5,590 nt of DNA. Origin: an uncultured Agathobaculum sp. (GTDB lineage: Bacteria > Bacillota > Clostridia > Oscillospirales > Butyricicoccaceae). A program made the position numbers and the translations under genes. Shown here piece by piece: positions 4,928 to 5,590 of this stretch; within the stretch, counting starts at the first letter, position 1, and each line of letters opens with the position of its first letter. The notes under the pieces are model-generated. The model saw only the letters and a program-made list of their open reading frames with translations. It was not told where the DNA came from and did no database searches. Location: positions 1 through 5,590 of the forward strand of contig CALWEB010000130.1 in the NCBI GenBank assembly GCA_944376955.1, given 5' to 3'.

Positions 4928-5590
4928 ATGTTACAAAAGGAAGGTAAAATCCGCATCCCGGCAGGCTGCGCGATCTCTGGCATCTTCCATAAGGACGGTA
5001 CGCGGGAGAACGGCGCACGCATCATTGACTCGATCCGCACAATGCACGACCGCTCCAACGGGCTGGGCGGCGGCTTTGCCGGCTACGGCATTTACCCCGA
5101 GTACGCAGATTTCTATGCGTTCCATGTATTCTATGATACGCAGAGCGCCAAGGACGAATGCGAAAAGGAACTGGAACGGCATTTTGATATCGTCAACCTC
5201 TCCAAGATTCCAACGCGCCGCCATCCCCGCATCACCGACGAACCGATGATCTGGCGCTACTTTGTCACCCCGTTGCACACCAAACTGGCAGCTAGCCAGC
5301 TGGACGAGCGTGAATTTGTCGCCCGCTTTGTCATCCGCATCAACCATACGCTGGATGGCGCTTACATTTTCTCCTCCGGCAAGAACATGGGCGTATTCAA
5401 AGCCTCCGGCTTCCCGGAAGATGTCGGTGAGTACTACCGGCTGGAGGAATACGAAGCCTACTCGTGGACCTGCCACGGCCGCTACCCGACCAACACCCCC
5501 GGGTGGTGGGGCGGCGCGCATCCGTTCGCGCTGCTGGACACCACAGTGGTACATAACGGCGAGATTTCCTCTTATGACGCAAACCGCCGC
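4928..5590 (+). CDS. gltB1: Glutamate synthase glutaminase domain, stand-alone class II glutamine amidotransferase (partial, runs off the window)
   Basis: The first 221 codons of an open frame that continues past the window. It matches the N-terminal nucleophile (class II) glutamine amidotransferase domain of glutamate synthase, which hydrolyses glutamine and passes ammonia to a synthase site. Cys14 in PAGCAISGIF is the expected nucleophile, so residues 1-13 would be a cleaved propeptide. Other hallmarks are the GLGGGFAGYGIYP stretch (45-57), R185-YPTNTPGWWGGAHPF (substrate-binding Arg and family block) and HNGEI (209-213; oxyanion-hole Asn/Gly). In clostridia and archaea the GltB domains are often separate genes, so FMN-binding and GXGXG domain genes are expected downstream; whether this gene ends after the glutaminase domain cannot be seen. 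Being divergent from glnN links it to ammonium assimilation. The symbol describes the domain and is not a confirmed name. Confidence 0.9.
   Translation, partial: MLQKEGKIRIPAGCAISGIFHKDGTRENGARIIDSIRTMHDRSNGLGGGFAGYGIYPEYADFYAFHVFYDTQSAKDECEKELERHFDIVNLSKIPTRRHPRITDEPMIWRYFVTPLHTKLAASQLDEREFVARFVIRINHTLDGAYIFSSGKNMGVFKASGFPEDVGEYYRLEEYEAYSWTCHGRYPTNTPGWWGGAHPFALLDTTVVHNGEISSYDANRR

Noticed and set aside
4931..5554. A 207-residue minus-strand frame and the 4647-5018 minus-strand frame
   Set aside because: They run antisense to gltB1 and its leader, where the plus-strand product has clear catalytic motifs and a strong ribosome site.
1..5590. CRISPR arrays, insertion sequences, attachment sites or prophage genes
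   Set aside because: No direct-repeat series, transposase frame or element ends were found; the window is ordinary chromosomal metabolism. The tRNA 3' ends show no duplicated attachment sequence within the window.

Overview
The window looks like chromosomal DNA from a GC-rich Gram-positive anaerobe, probably a clostridial Firmicute of the Oscillospirales/ruminococcal kind. This is inferred from strong AGGAGG-type ribosome sites, near-consensus sigma-70/A promoters, a type III glutamine synthetase, and a glutamate-synthase glutaminase domain encoded as its own gene. No sequence search was possible.

Layout: two tandem leucine tRNA genes, GAG (32-116) and CAG (142-227), end at a strong terminator (229-263). 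Facing them is a minus-strand ammonium-transport locus (2098 down to 368). It encodes an Amt channel fused in frame to a PII (GlnB/GlnK-like) domain, but an in-frame TAG at 1012-1010 splits it. Next on the minus strand is glnN, the type III glutamine synthetase (4430-2343). Divergent from glnN is a plus-strand gene (4928 to the window edge) for a stand-alone class II glutamine amidotransferase, the glutaminase domain of glutamate synthase (GltB domain 1).

Together these form an ammonium-assimilation island: ammonium enters through Amt, is fixed into glutamine by GlnN, and glutamine nitrogen is released by the GltB1 glutaminase, presumably to a synthase domain encoded downstream. The PII domain would sense ATP/ADP and 2-oxoglutarate at the transporter.

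The intergenic DNA is as informative as the genes. Each of the three nitrogen genes has its own promoter, followed by a factor-independent-terminator-like hairpin in the 5' leader before the start codon. This suggests a shared attenuation/antitermination scheme. In the glnN and gltB1 leaders a small hairpin with the same AAAGGC six-base loop lies at the extreme 5' end and overlaps the left arm of the terminator, so the two folds exclude each other. This resembles half of an ANTAR-protein target, but the usual second hairpin is not visible. The most notable points are these leaders and the amber codon inside the Amt-PII fusion.
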